From Pseudomonas hunanensis (lineage in GTDB: Bacteria > Pseudomonadota > Gammaproteobacteria > Pseudomonadales > Pseudomonadaceae): a DNA stretch of 64,000 nt. The stretch is from NCBI RefSeq assembly GCF_013393325.1, contig NZ_QJRC01000094.1, positions 216,484-280,483 of the forward strand, read 5' to 3'. Below, one piece after another: positions 44,113 through 52,337 of this stretch. The notes beneath the pieces were generated by a model that ran no database searches, was not told where the DNA came from, and saw only the letters and a program-made list of their open reading frames with translations. Made by a program: the position numbers and the translations under genes. How positions within the stretch are numbered: position 1 is the stretch's first letter; each line of letters begins with the position of its first letter.

Positions 44113-45249
44113 TCAAGGGTGTTGGAAACGGGCCGGGGACAGGCGCTCGGGCGCCACGCCCTGGCTGACAAGGCTAGGACACAAGGGCTGGCCAAGCAGC
44201 AGGTCGGCGGCCAGGCGCGAAGCGCCCGCTGCCGACTGGATGCCATAGCCACCTTGCGCCGCCAGCCAGAAAAACGCGGGAGCGTGTGCATCGAAACCGA
44301 TCACCAGGTCGCCATCGGCAACGAACGAGCGCAACCCGGCCCAGGTGTGGCTGGGGCGGCGGATCGCCAAGGTGGTCATGGCTTCGATGTTGTAGATACC
44401 CAAGGCCACGTCGAGCTCCTCGGGCGCGGCGTCCTGCGGTTCGACCGGGTCGGCATTGGCAGGCGACCCAAGCAACTGGCCGGCATCAGGCTTGAAGTAG
44501 AAGCTTTCGTCGACGCCGATCACCGCTGGCCAGCGGGCGAAGTCCTGGTCCGCAGGGCCTGGGAAGGTAAAGGCGCTACGTCGGCACGGTTGCAGGCCGA
44601 TGCGCGCCACACCGCACTGCTCGGCCACGCGGTCGGCCCAGGCACCTGCGGCATTGACCAGTTGGCGTGCCTGCACGCGGCTGCCATCAGCCAGTTCCAC
44701 CTGCCACAGGCCGTCCAGGTACCAGGCCTGGATCAGCTCGGCGTTGCAGCGCAGCTCACCGCCGGCCGCGCGATAACCGCGCAAGAAGCCCTGGTGCAGG
44801 GCGTGCACATCCAGGTCCATCGCGCCCGGCTCAAGTACTGCGCCGGCCAGGGTTTCGCCACGCAGGCTGGGCACCAGGGCCAGGGCGGCGTCACGGTCCA
44901 GCAGGCTGACTTCGGTGCCATTGGCCAGGTTCTGCGCGTGGGTCTGCTCCAGCAGCGCGTGCTGCTCCAGGCTGGCCACATACAGGCAGCCACGCGGTTC
45001 CAGCAGCGGGTGCTCGCAGAAGCCCTGCGGCGGCGCTTCGTAAAAGGCCCGGCTGGCGCGGGTCAACGCCTGTATCTGTGGCGTGCCGTAGGCTTCCATG
45101 AACATGGCCGCCGAACGCCCGGTGGAATGGTAGCCAGGCTGCGACTCGCGTTCGAGCAACAGCACATGCTGCTGGCCGGCCAAGCGATAGCCCAGCGAGG
45201 CGCCGGCAATGCCGGCACCGATGATCAGGGTGTCGTAGGTCGGGGTCAT
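44113..45249 (-). CDS. FAD-dependent amino acid/amine oxidoreductase (DAO type)
   Basis: 378 residues of the D-amino acid oxidase/dehydrogenase family. The N-terminal FAD motif is GAGIAGASLGYRLAG (about 10-24), then the DAO signature STGRSAAMFMEAYG. The C-terminal segment has LVIGFDAHAPAFFWLAAQGGYGIQSAAGASRLAADLLLG. It oxidises an amino or imino acid to the imine, which the RidA-family protein can hydrolyse. Substrate unknown; glycine, sarcosine and D-amino acids are possible. The start at 45249 (MTPTYDTLIIGAG) is clear. It is divergent from an XRE-cupin regulator gene. Confidence 0.9.
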   Translation of the reverse strand: MTPTYDTLIIGAGIAGASLGYRLAGQQHVLLLERESQPGYHSTGRSAAMFMEAYGTPQIQALTRASRAFYEAPPQGFCEHPLLEPRGCLYVASLEQHALLEQTHAQNLANGTEVSLLDRDAALALVPSLRGETLAGAVLEPGAMDLDVHALHQGFLRGYRAAGGELRCNAELIQAWYLDGLWQVELADGSRVQARQLVNAAGAWADRVAEQCGVARIGLQPCRRSAFTFPGPADQDFARWPAVIGVDESFYFKPDAGQLLGSPANADPVEPQDAAPEELDVALGIYNIEAMTTLAIRRPSHTWAGLRSFVADGDLVIGFDAHAPAFFWLAAQGGYGIQSAAGASRLAADLLLGQPLCPSLVSQGVAPERLSPARFQHP

Positions 45250-45277
45250 GCACGCTCCTGTCAGGCAAATTATCATT

Positions 45278-45303
45278 TATGAGAATTCTAATATATGAGA
45301 ATT
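45278..45303. promoter_or_regulatory. Direct repeats in the oxidase/XRE-cupin intergenic region
   Basis: TATGAGAATT occurs twice (45278-45287 and 45294-45303), 16 bp apart in the same orientation, in an A/T-rich stretch between the divergent genes. It is a candidate binding site for the XRE-cupin regulator. Confidence 0.5.
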
Positions 45304-45364
45304 TAGAAATGCGCAAGGGTCCAAGGTAAGATGCCCGACCAACGCCGTATACCGAGAACCCTGA

Positions 45365-45958
45365 ATGCCCGCTGCCCTACCCCTGCTCGACCGCGCCGTA
45401 GTCGGCCAGCGCCTGCGCCAGGTGCGCAAGGCGCGCCAGATGACCCTCAAGCAATTGTCCGAAGCCAGTGGCGTGCCGGTATCCACCTTGTCGAAGATGG
45501 AACTGGCGCAGGTGTCGGTCAGCTATGAAAAGCTCGCCGCCGCAGCGCGGGCGTTGAATGTCGACATCGCCCAGTTGTTTCGCGCCAGCGGCACGGTCAG
45601 CGCCCCGGTGCCGGTGACCGTAGTGGTCGATTCATTGCCGGCGGCGGCGGGCTATTCGACCGGTACCTATGACTATCACCCGATTGCCGGTGACTTCCCC
45701 GAACGGCGCATGACACCGGCCTATGCCCGCATCATTGCCCGCGAACGCGGCCAGTTCGACGATTTTATCCGCCACCCAGGGCAAGAGTTCGCCCTGGTAC
45801 TGAGCGGGCGTGTGCGCATCGAGTTCGAAACCGGAGAAGCGGTGAGCATCGGGCCGCAGGAGACCGCTTATTTTGACAGCCAGGTAGGGCACATCTACCT
45901 GTCGGAAAGCGATGACGGGGGTGATGCGCATGTCATGGTGGTGATGACCGATCGGTGA
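45365..45958 (+). CDS. XRE-cupin transcriptional regulator
   Basis: 197 residues: a helix-turn-helix (about 11-70, LKQLSEASGVPVSTLSKMELAQ) and a C-terminal cupin (about 100-195, EFALVLSGRVRIEFETGEAVSIGPQETAYFDSQVGH) expected to bind a small ligand. Regulators of this class next to RidA plus DAO genes control amine or D-amino acid catabolism. It is divergent from that operon. The ATG at 45365 is a confident start because the helix-turn-helix begins at the usual distance. Confidence 0.93.
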   Translation: MPAALPLLDRAVVGQRLRQVRKARQMTLKQLSEASGVPVSTLSKMELAQVSVSYEKLAAAARALNVDIAQLFRASGTVSAPVPVTVVVDSLPAAAGYSTGTYDYHPIAGDFPERRMTPAYARIIARERGQFDDFIRHPGQEFALVLSGRVRIEFETGEAVSIGPQETAYFDSQVGHIYLSESDDGGDAHVMVVMTDR

Positions 45959-45960
45959 TT

Positions 45961-45987
45961 GGGTGCACCCAGTTATAACCTAATAAC
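45961..45987. promoter_or_regulatory. Short palindromes before the TauE/SafE gene
   Basis: A perfect 10-mer palindrome GGGTGCACCC (45961-45970) is followed by GTTAT-N6-ATAAC (45972-45987), about 80-110 bp upstream of the TauE/SafE start. It may be an operator; no matching regulator could be named. Confidence 0.35.
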
Positions 45988-46068
45988 GAACAAGTCTATT
46001 TGGCTATAAAAAAATCTATATGCTGGCTTGCATCCGATAACGGGCAAAGTTGGGCAGTCGAGTAGCGT

Positions 46069-46854
46069 ATGGATGTAGGTTCTTTCGGTTTCACCATTGC
46101 TGGCCTGGTCGTGGGTTTCATCGTCGGTATGACCGGCGTCGGTGGCGGCTCGCTGATGACCCCGATCCTGTTGTGGTTTGGCATCAACCCGGCGACAGCA
46201 GTCGGCACCGACCTACTCTATGCGGCCATCACCAAGGCCAGTGGCGTCTGGGTGCATGCGCGCCAAAAGAACATCGACTGGAAGATCACCGGCCTGCTCA
46301 GCCTGGGCAGCGTGCCCGCTGCGGCGCTGACCTTGTGGTTCCTCAGCACCCTGCACACCGACACCTCGGCGCTAAATGCGATCATCAAGCAAGGCCTGGC
46401 GGTGGTGCTGATCCTCACTGCGCTGGCCATCCTGTTCAAATCGCGCCTGCAGGCCTTCGCCAGCCGCCATGCCGGTGACCACTACCACCTCAGTGACCGC
46501 AGCCTCAATATCCTCACTGTGCTGACCGGTGTGGTGCTGGGCGTGATGGTTACCCTCACGTCCATCGGTGCTGGCGCATTGGGCACCGTGGCGCTGTTCC
46601 TGCTTTACCCGTTCCTGGTCACCCGCCGGCTGGTCGGCACCGAAATTGCCCACGCCGTACCGTTGACACTGGTAGCAGGCCTGGGCCACGCGGGCATGGG
46701 CAACATGGACTGGTCGTTGCTGGGCTACCTGCTGTTGGGCTCGCTGCCGGGTATCTACCTGGGCAGCCACCTCACCGGACGCATCTCCGACCGCGTGCTG
46801 CGCCCGTGCCTGGCCGCCATGCTGTTACTGATCGGTTACAAGCTCGCGTTCTGA
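46069..46854 (+). CDS. TauE/SafE family sulfite/anion exporter
   Basis: A 261-residue membrane protein with eight or so helices and two TauE-type repeats. The N-terminal motif is GMTGVGGGSLMTPILLWFGINPATAVGTDLLYA (about 21-53); the second half has TSIGAGALGTVALFLLYPF. The family exports sulfite, sulfoacetate or related sulfur anions and sometimes organic acids. The ATG at 46069 is used, though its ribosome binding site is weak. The gene stands alone, with a 3-bp gap before the convergent histidine phosphatase stop. Confidence 0.9.
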   Translation: MDVGSFGFTIAGLVVGFIVGMTGVGGGSLMTPILLWFGINPATAVGTDLLYAAITKASGVWVHARQKNIDWKITGLLSLGSVPAAALTLWFLSTLHTDTSALNAIIKQGLAVVLILTALAILFKSRLQAFASRHAGDHYHLSDRSLNILTVLTGVVLGVMVTLTSIGAGALGTVALFLLYPFLVTRRLVGTEIAHAVPLTLVAGLGHAGMGNMDWSLLGYLLLGSLPGIYLGSHLTGRISDRVLRPCLAAMLLLIGYKLAF

Positions 46855-46857
46855 GCC

Positions 46858-47397
46858 TTAGCCCAGGCGCAGTCGCCACTGCCCGGTGAAACTCAACACC
46901 AGGCGTGACAGTGGCAGCACATCGATACGCTGACCAGCAGTCAACGGGCACCCTAGCAACTGCACCAGTACCGCGCGCATGACCATCGGGTGGGTCACCG
47001 CCAACCATTCACCCGGCCTGTCGAAGGCCGCCAGCCAGGCGGCCAGGCGCTGGCACAGCGCAGCGAACGACTCCCCACCATGCACCGCACTGGCCGGGTC
47101 GTGCAGCCATTCGGCCAACGCCTGCGGTTGCTCGGCTTGCAACTGTTTCAACGACAACCCTTGCCAGCGCCCCAGGTCGCAATCGGCCAATGCCGGCTCG
47201 ATTTGCACCTGCCCCGACAACCACGCCGCCGTCTCGCAGGCTCGCCGTTCTGGCGCAGTCAGCACGCGCATGCCGGGCAGAAGAACGTCGGCTTTCTGGG
47301 TCAACGGCAAGATGCCATCATCTGCACAGTGCAGGCTTCCGGTTTTCTGAGCCTGGGTCAGGGCATGGCAGATAAAGGTAAGGCGAATGGCTTTCAC
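46858..47397 (-). CDS. Histidine phosphatase family protein with altered RHG motif
   Basis: 179 residues with the histidine phosphatase fold: the middle motif TAPERRACETA (about 47-57), GRWQG, the catalytic-acid region HGGESFAAL and the second histidine in AVTHPMVMRAVLV (about 136). The N-terminal catalytic motif, normally RHG, reads ICHALTQ: the histidine is kept but Arg and Gly are replaced by Cys and Ala. The start is GTG (47397), with GAGAG upstream. Similar proteins sit in cobalamin or iron regions. Activity is uncertain because the phosphate-binding Arg is missing. Confidence 0.8.
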   Translation of the reverse strand: MKAIRLTFICHALTQAQKTGSLHCADDGILPLTQKADVLLPGMRVLTAPERRACETAAWLSGQVQIEPALADCDLGRWQGLSLKQLQAEQPQALAEWLHDPASAVHGGESFAALCQRLAAWLAAFDRPGEWLAVTHPMVMRAVLVQLLGCPLTAGQRIDVLPLSRLVLSFTGQWRLRLG

Positions 47398-47508
47398 CGG
47401 GGCTCTCTCGCAGCAGGCTGGGGCCAATGGTTTAGCATGCTGCGAGGCTTTTGGCTGCAACAATGTCGTCGACTGAACAAACGCGTACCCCTTGCAGGAG
47501 CGTTCAGT

Positions 47509-47847
47509 TCACAGCGAAGAAACCCCTTGCACCAATCCCCATACCGGCAGCGCCCCCACCAGCCCCACTGCCAGCCGCGGCCAGTACGGCAGTAGCATCA
47601 CCAGCAACAAGCCCGCCAGCGACAGCACGCCGAACCAGGCCACCGGCCCCATGGCCCAGCCCCAGGCCTGGGCGCACAGCGTCAGGCTAGCCAGCAACGC
47701 CAACCAACCTGCACTGCGCAGACCGATACGCAACACGCGTGGGCAGGTGCGATTCCACACCTGCTTGTAGTGCCGCTCCAGCCCTTGGCACAGCCCGAGC
47801 ATGCCGGCGTAGGCGAACAGCACGCCGCCTATGACCCACATCGTCAT
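47509..47847 (-). CDS. DUF3325-like small membrane protein of an iron operon
   Basis: 112 residues with three hydrophobic segments (about 5-20, 45-65 and 67-105). It fits the DUF3325 family that follows PepSY and DUF3649 genes in siderophore-receptor operons. Its ATG at 47847 overlaps the PepSY stop codon as ATGA, so translation is coupled. Function unknown, presumably part of a membrane complex assisting siderophore iron release. Confidence 0.8.
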   Translation of the reverse strand: MTMWVIGGVLFAYAGMLGLCQGLERHYKQVWNRTCPRVLRIGLRSAGWLALLASLTLCAQAWGWAMGPVAWFGVLSLAGLLLVMLLPYWPRLAVGLVGALPVWGLVQGVSSL

Positions 47848-49364
47848 GCCTCGGCCTCCATGCGCCGCCCCGCCCTGGCCTTCTGTGGCACCGGTTGCGC
47901 CTGCCGCACCCGCCAGGCCGCCAGCCCAAGCATTACCCCCAGCACCAGCGCACATGTCGCAACCCCCTGGCGCATCGAGTCTTCAAAGCCGCCAAACGCA
48001 CCCAGGCCAATGCACAGCGTTGCCGCCAGCAGTAGTTGCTCGGCCCAGGCCCGGCGTGCCGGCCTGACGCCGGCATGCAACAGCGCCAGTAGCCAGATGC
48101 CAAAGAACGCACGCACCTCCCAGCTTTCCCGCTGTATCAGGTCAACCGGCAGCAACCGGCTGGCCCACAGCAGCCCTACGCACGCCAGCAACAGGCCGCT
48201 GATGAAGCCGACGTTGCACACCTCGGCCACCCGGTACCATCGTCGCGCCGAAGCATCGGCCGTGGTGCTGGTGTACTTGCGCCCGCGCTTCACGCAGAAC
48301 AGCACCAGACCACTGGCGATCATCAGGCAGCTGACCAGCCCGCAAACGAAGTACAACCAACGCATCGGGTAACCGCCGAACTGGGCGAAGTGCAGGCCGA
48401 CCATGACTCGCTGGGTCAAAGGCACCGCGCGCCACTGCGGCACGTCGCTGAGCAACTGCCCGCTGACGCCATCGAAGACCATCGCCTGCCCCTTGGCCAG
48501 GGCAATGCGGTTGCCCAACTCGGGGCGGATTTCGATACGCGCTGCCGCAGTGTTGGGGTTACGAATATTCAAGCCAGCAATCGGCCCCAAGCGCGCTTCG
48601 GCCTGGGCCAGCAACGGCACCACATCGACCAGCGGCGCTGGCTGCCTTGTCGCGCCACGGGGCTGTTCCAGGCGTGCATTGCCCTGGGCCTGGAAGTAGG
48701 CGCGCGTGTCGCCGGCGAACAATGCATCTACCCCGGCAGGGATATAGATGAGCATGAAAATCACCAGGCCGGTGTAGGTGATCATCAAGTGGAACGGCAG
48801 CAACAGCACAGCGCTGGCATTGTGAAAGTCCAGCCACGAACGCTGGCCCTTGTTTGGCCGGAAAGTGAAGAACTCCTTGAAGATCTTCTTGTGAATGACA
48901 ATACCGGTGACCAACGCAGCAAGCATCACCAGCGCCAGCGCACCGACCACGAAGATGCCCCAGTTGCGTGGCAGGTCGAGGGTAAAGTGGAAGCGGAAGA
49001 AGAAGTTGCCGCCCACGCTGTCGCGCACCTCGATGGCCTCGCCAGTGCTCGGGTCAAGCTGCACGCCACCGCCGTGGCGCCGCTCACCGGTGGATACGCG
49101 CAACCCAGGCGATCGCTCGCTCGGCAGGCTGATACCCCAGTTGCCCGCCTGCGGCTCATGGGCCTGCAGGTAGGTGATGGCGCGCCGGGCGGCGTCGGCC
49201 TGGGACACCTGGGTGGCCGGGATTTCCGGCTGCATCCAGTGGTTGAGCTCCTTGTCGAACACCGCCAGGGTGCCGGTGACGAAGATGGCGAACAGCAGCC
49301 AGCCGAAGATCAGCCCGGCCCAGGTGTGCAGCCAGGCCATCGATTGGGTGAAGGTGTTCTTCAT
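47844..49364 (-). CDS. PepSY-associated membrane protein (iron uptake reductase-like)
   Basis: 506 residues with an N-terminal helix (HTWAGLIFGWLLFAIFVTGTLAVFD, about 13-37) and later helices near residues 145-165, 197-215, 350-370 and 400-500. Periplasmic PepSY-type segments lie between. Proteins of this kind (PiuB/FoxB-like) are encoded beside siderophore receptors and are thought to reduce ferric siderophores. The ATG at 49364 overlaps the DUF3649 stop codon as ATGA. It is the third gene of the iron operon. Confidence 0.85.
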   Translation of the reverse strand: MKNTFTQSMAWLHTWAGLIFGWLLFAIFVTGTLAVFDKELNHWMQPEIPATQVSQADAARRAITYLQAHEPQAGNWGISLPSERSPGLRVSTGERRHGGGVQLDPSTGEAIEVRDSVGGNFFFRFHFTLDLPRNWGIFVVGALALVMLAALVTGIVIHKKIFKEFFTFRPNKGQRSWLDFHNASAVLLLPFHLMITYTGLVIFMLIYIPAGVDALFAGDTRAYFQAQGNARLEQPRGATRQPAPLVDVVPLLAQAEARLGPIAGLNIRNPNTAAARIEIRPELGNRIALAKGQAMVFDGVSGQLLSDVPQWRAVPLTQRVMVGLHFAQFGGYPMRWLYFVCGLVSCLMIASGLVLFCVKRGRKYTSTTADASARRWYRVAEVCNVGFISGLLLACVGLLWASRLLPVDLIQRESWEVRAFFGIWLLALLHAGVRPARRAWAEQLLLAATLCIGLGAFGGFEDSMRQGVATCALVLGVMLGLAAWRVRQAQPVPQKARAGRRMEAEA

Positions 49365-49648
49365 GCCAGCCACCCCAGCACTTGCGGCCAGAAGCCGATC
49401 AGGTTGAGGGGCACTGCCAGCGCCAGCGGCGCCCAGGCGCGCAGGGCATCACGGCAGGCAAACGCCCAGAGGATGGCGGCGGTGTAGAAGATGAAGGCCG
49501 GCAGTGTTGCGACGATGACCGCGTCGGTGGCGGACAGCGGCAGGGTACGAGCCAGGCACGCACTGGCGGCGTAGCTGAGGGCATAGCCGCCGAGCAGCGC
49601 GGCGCCGCTGCGGGAGAGGATTTGTAGCCAGGCGGGAAATTTAAACAT
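49361..49648 (-). CDS. DUF3649-like small membrane protein
   Basis: 95 residues with three hydrophobic helices (GAALLGGYALSYAASACLA, IVATLPAFIFYTAAILWAFACR, PLALAVPLNLIGFWPQVLG). It matches the DUF3649 family found between TonB-dependent siderophore receptors and PepSY genes. The ATG at 49648 has AGGAAG upstream. It is 55 bp downstream of the receptor gene and overlaps the PepSY gene start. Confidence 0.8.
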   Translation of the reverse strand: MFKFPAWLQILSRSGAALLGGYALSYAASACLARTLPLSATDAVIVATLPAFIFYTAAILWAFACRDALRAWAPLALAVPLNLIGFWPQVLGWLA

Positions 49649-49703
49649 TTGGCTTCCTGGAAAAACGTGTCCGCCGCGAATGGGCCGCAAAGCGGCCCGG
49701 GTC

Positions 49704-51938
49704 TCAGAAATTGATGTTCAGCGCAGCGAACACCGCCCTGCCCGGCTGGTTGTAAGTGTTTGCCCCCGAGCTGCTGGCATTGCCACCCCGCAGGATCTGC
49801 TTGTCGAACACGTTGTTCACCCCCACGCGCACGTCGTAGTTGGCGTTGAACTTGTACCCGGCACTCACGTCCACCAGGCCATAGGCCTCGACGTCCTGCT
49901 GTGCGGTCTTGTCGTAGTCTTGCTGGGTGCGGTAGTTGTAGGTCGGCGATTTCTGCTTGCCGAAATAGGTACCTGCCACCTGGAACGACAGCTGCTCGGT
50001 GGCACGCCAGTCGAGGGTGGTGTTGACGGTGTATTCCGGGATCACCGACAGCGGCTCGCCCGTCTCGCGGTTGTCGTTGTCGAGCATCCAGGTCAGGTTG
50101 GTGTTCCAGTCCAGGGTCGGGGTCAGCTCGATGAAGAGGTTGCCTTCGATACCTTCGACCCGCGCCTTGCCGGCGTTGTCCCACTGGGTCACGCGACTGC
50201 CGGTACCGATGGTGTAAAGCACATCGGTATCACCGATGATTTTGTTCTTGTAGTCGTTGCGGAAGTAGGTGGCACTGGTGCGCCAGGTACCACGGTCGTA
50301 CTGCAGGCCGATCTCCTTGTTGACGCTGATCTCGGGCTTGAGGTCGGCGTTGCCCTGCAGGTAGCAGCCACCGTTGTTGGTCTGCTGCACACTACAACCG
50401 TTACCGCGGCTGTACAGCAAGTAGTTGGGGTTGGATTGGTACAGGTTCGGAACCTTATAGGCACGGGCAATGCCGCCTTTTACCGACAGCGCTTCGGTCA
50501 GCTTGTGGGACAGGTTGAGGCTGGGGCTGAAGTTGTCGCCGAAGGTTTCGTGGTGGTCGAAGCGCAAGCCAGGGGTAATGGTGGTGTCGCCAACAATGAT
50601 GTTGTCTTCGACGAACAGCGCATAGCTGCGTGCGGTCATCTTCGAGCTGCTGCGATCGAAGCCGACAAGCCCGCCATTGCTGGTGGGGTCGGAACTTTGC
50701 GGGCGCAACGAACCCTGGTCGTTGAGGGCTTCATACAGGTACTCGCCGCCCAAAGTGAGCACGTGCTCGGTGCTGCCCATGGCGAACGGCAGGTTAACTT
50801 CACTGCTCAGGCGCGTGTTGCGCAAGCGTGACATGGCTCCACCCTCGTCGCTTGGCGCACCTTCGGTGCGGCCTGCCAGGCCCTCGTTGAGCCGCCAGTT
50901 GCGCACGTACTCGTAGGCCAGCGTGGTCTTGCTGGTGCCCCAGGTGAAATCACCGAGGTGGGTCAGGTCGTAGGTGCTGCGCTGCATGACGTTGGTTTCG
51001 TGGCCGTACAGACTGGAGACGAAATCGACGTCGCCGCCGCCATTGCTGTTCATGGTGTCGCCGGCAAAGATGTTGCCCTGGCGGCTGTAACCGGCGCTGG
51101 CTTCGAGGCGATGCTCGTCGTTCAGTTTCCAGCTCAGCAGCCCGTTGATGTCCTTGTTGCGCACCCCTTCACGCCCCGCCACCAGTGCACTGGTGGCATG
51201 CCCGGCGTTGATGTCCAGGTCGTCGGCATCCGTCTTGGCCAGGCCGCCATACAGGCGGAAGCCGAGGTTATCGGTAAGCCCACCGCCGAGGTTGAAGTTG
51301 GCCCGGCGGCTGGCGCCTTCGGCGCTGTCTTCGGGCAGTTGGGTGTATAGGCTGACGCTGCCTTTCAGCTCGTCAGAAGGGCGCTTGGTGATGATGTTGA
51401 CCACCCCGCCCATAGCGCCGGAGCCGTATCGTGCGGCGGCCGGGCCCCGCAGGATCTCGATGCGCTCGACCGCTTCGGCCGGCACCCAATTGGTTTCACC
51501 CCGGGTATCTCGGTCACCGTTCCAGCCATAGCGCACGGCGTTGCGCGCGCTGGACGGCTTGCCGTCGATGAGGATCAGGGTGTTTTCCGGGCCCATGCCG
51601 CGCAGGTCGATCTGGCGGTTGTTGCCGCGTGCGCCACTGGCGCTGTTGCCGGTCAGGTTGACGCCGGGCTCGCGGCGAATAATGTCGGACAGGTCATTGG
51701 CCGGCGGGTGGCGCTTGATGTCTTCGGCGGTGATGATCGACGTACCCAGGGCCTGTCGCGCTTCGCGCTCGGCAGTGATCAGGGTGTCCTGGATCACCAA
51801 CGCATTGTCGGCAACCGGCACTTCCAGCACCTCACCCGCACGCTGCTCCTCGGCTTCTGCCGCGGTGGCCATCATGGCCGGCGACGCCAGCGCGACGAAC
51901 GCCAGGGCCAGGCTGTTGGGTGAAGTTCTGCACTGCAT
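49704..51938 (-). CDS. TonB-dependent catecholate siderophore receptor (FepA/PfeA-like)
   Basis: A 744-residue outer-membrane receptor. It has a signal peptide (about 1-27), a TonB box region (DTLITAERE, about 51), a plug domain with DLRGMGPENTLILIDGKP and RYGSGAMGGVVNIITKRP (about 110-190), a 22-strand barrel and a terminal Phe (FAALNINF). Length and motifs match the enterobactin receptors FepA and PfeA (746 aa). It starts the operon with DUF3649, PepSY and DUF3325 genes. The ATG at 51938 follows GGAGATG. Ferric enterobactin or its breakdown catecholates are the expected ligand class; the exact one is not proven. Confidence 0.92.
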   Translation of the reverse strand: MQCRTSPNSLALAFVALASPAMMATAAEAEEQRAGEVLEVPVADNALVIQDTLITAEREARQALGTSIITAEDIKRHPPANDLSDIIRREPGVNLTGNSASGARGNNRQIDLRGMGPENTLILIDGKPSSARNAVRYGWNGDRDTRGETNWVPAEAVERIEILRGPAAARYGSGAMGGVVNIITKRPSDELKGSVSLYTQLPEDSAEGASRRANFNLGGGLTDNLGFRLYGGLAKTDADDLDINAGHATSALVAGREGVRNKDINGLLSWKLNDEHRLEASAGYSRQGNIFAGDTMNSNGGGDVDFVSSLYGHETNVMQRSTYDLTHLGDFTWGTSKTTLAYEYVRNWRLNEGLAGRTEGAPSDEGGAMSRLRNTRLSSEVNLPFAMGSTEHVLTLGGEYLYEALNDQGSLRPQSSDPTSNGGLVGFDRSSSKMTARSYALFVEDNIIVGDTTITPGLRFDHHETFGDNFSPSLNLSHKLTEALSVKGGIARAYKVPNLYQSNPNYLLYSRGNGCSVQQTNNGGCYLQGNADLKPEISVNKEIGLQYDRGTWRTSATYFRNDYKNKIIGDTDVLYTIGTGSRVTQWDNAGKARVEGIEGNLFIELTPTLDWNTNLTWMLDNDNRETGEPLSVIPEYTVNTTLDWRATEQLSFQVAGTYFGKQKSPTYNYRTQQDYDKTAQQDVEAYGLVDVSAGYKFNANYDVRVGVNNVFDKQILRGGNASSSGANTYNQPGRAVFAALNINF

Positions 51939-52069
51939 GGGTACATCTCCTGCGATTCATGAGCAAAAAGGCACATCCCTGTCGGAAACCGGGAGCCCTC
52001 GCCCACCGGCCCCGCAAACACAGTTTGGCGGCCAACAGGGGTGGTAAATATAGGGAATCGCAAATGCGA

Positions 52070-52084
52070 GTAAATCTTATTTAC
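52070..52084. promoter_or_regulatory. 15-bp palindrome upstream of the siderophore receptor gene
   Basis: GTAAAT-CTT-ATTTAC, a perfect inverted repeat about 132 bp before the receptor start. It is A/T-rich and overlaps a weak Fur-like stretch (about 9 of 19 matches), so it could be a site for Fur or for a siderophore-specific regulator. Confidence 0.4.
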
Positions 52085-52236
52085 GAACTTTACATGTTTG
52101 TAACGGAACTTTGCTGAACCGCGGAATAGAGCGCCGCTTTAGGCTCGCGGCGGACTCGGCAACGCCGAGCTCGCTATTTGTCACCGAGCCCTCTGGTGAC
52201 CTTGGCGGAAAAAATAGCGCTACCATTTTCGGTCAT

Positions 52237-52289
52237 TACTGAAAAAGTCTTCAATAGCAACCGCCTCACTATTGAATAGATTTTCAGTA
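52237..52289. promoter_or_regulatory. Two-arm operator before the aldehyde dehydrogenase gene
   Basis: Arms of 21 nt (52237-52257 and 52269-52289) match 17 of 21 when inverted: TACTGAAAA-N4-TTCAATAG against its mirror image. The spacer is 11 bp. It ends 48 bp before the start codon. TTCAAT/ATTGAA cores resemble BetI-type TetR sites, and a BetI-like regulator is encoded at the end of the cluster. Confidence 0.65.
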
Positions 52290-52337
52290 TGCCATAGGAT
52301 CTCCGAGCCTAAACAAAAACAACATGAGGAGATGCGC

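Larger units (their letters stand above)
51939..52337. other. Intergenic region with stacked palindromes (399 bp)
   Basis: No coding sequence seen. It carries the receptor promoter region (minus strand, 51939-52100), two short GC hairpins (CTCGGC-AAC-GCCGAG at 52155-52169; GTCACC...GGTGAC at 52180-52200) and the 53-bp operator-like palindrome before the aldehyde dehydrogenase gene. Confidence 0.75.
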
